A stretch of 13,732 nt of DNA, from the NCBI GenBank assembly GCA_937891165.1, contig CALAEX010000103.1, positions 1 to 13,732 of the forward strand, given 5' to 3'. The DNA comes from an uncultured Lachnospiraceae bacterium. Its GTDB lineage: Bacteria > Bacillota > Clostridia > Lachnospirales > Lachnospiraceae. Below, piece after piece: positions 13,691-13,732 of this stretch. The first letter of the stretch is position 1; each line of letters starts with the position of its first letter. The notes under the pieces were generated by a model. That model was not told the origin of the DNA. It did no database searches and saw nothing but the letters and a program-made list of their open reading frames with translations. Position numbers and translations under genes: made by a program.

Positions 13691-13713
13691 GAAATAACAG
13701 CATATGTTATTTC
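13691..13713. terminator. Hairpin after the Lit-like gene
   Basis: GAAATAACA (13691-13699) and TGTTATTTC (13705-13713) form a 9-bp stem with a 5-nt loop, starting 11 nt after the stop codon. Weak pairing continues outward (AG with CT). There is no clean T-run, so termination is only probable. The window ends 19 nt later. Confidence 0.5.
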
Positions 13714-13732
13714 CCTCTCATTGAACCGTACG

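Overview
This AT-rich window looks like the chromosome of a low-GC anaerobic Firmicute, most likely a Lachnospiraceae (Clostridia) gut bacterium. The evidence is the paired iron-sulfur scaffold and GGGtGRT genes, clostridial-type topoisomerase III, LUD-domain and PyrE proteins, strong AGGAGG ribosome binding sites, and a YtrA-type GntR regulator. The family-level placement is inferred from protein character; no marker gene is present. I see no rRNA, tRNA, CRISPR array, phage gene or transposase.

Layout. At 1-1651 (minus), an IscU/NifU-like scaffold gene is followed by a GGGtGRT gene that runs off the left edge. At 1843-3721 (plus) there is a two-gene unit: a YtrA-type repressor, whose promoter lies inside a 43-bp near-perfect palindrome, and a multi-pass membrane protein with a DUF5808-like motif and a C-terminal PH-like domain. 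At 3914-8885 (minus) there is a probable four-gene operon: a membrane-anchored arylsulfotransferase-fold protein that seems to have lost active-site residues, topoisomerase III, a HEPN-domain protein, and a left-handed beta-helix acyltransferase-like protein. At 9046-9684 (plus) is a LUD-domain protein. At 9758-10765 (minus) is a cytoplasmic L-asparaginase. At 10952-11812 (plus) is an acetyl-esterase-like alpha/beta hydrolase. At 12039-12886 (minus) pyrE is followed by a 52-residue membrane microprotein. At 13042-13680 (plus) is a DUF1461/TIGR01906 membrane protein that matches lipoprotein intramolecular transacylase (Lit), including both catalytic histidines.

The most unusual content is intergenic. 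All three convergent gene junctions carry long hairpins. Those at 3821-3895 and 11822-12019 share a 35-nt core (33 of 35 identical) at the heart of otherwise different inverted repeats. The second copy is larger, sits inside the loop of an intact bidirectional terminator, and can fold in two mutually exclusive ways. The terminator at 9694-9757 shares a different, 22-23 nt block with the left arm of the second copy. This points to a dispersed palindromic element or structured RNA family that uses convergent intergenic sites. Its function is unknown.

No single pathway unites the genes. The region reads as housekeeping and accessory genes in short operons, with the YtrA unit and the Lit homologue suggesting envelope-related functions. 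No stretch longer than 300 bases lacks a gene; the longest gap is 1652-1938.
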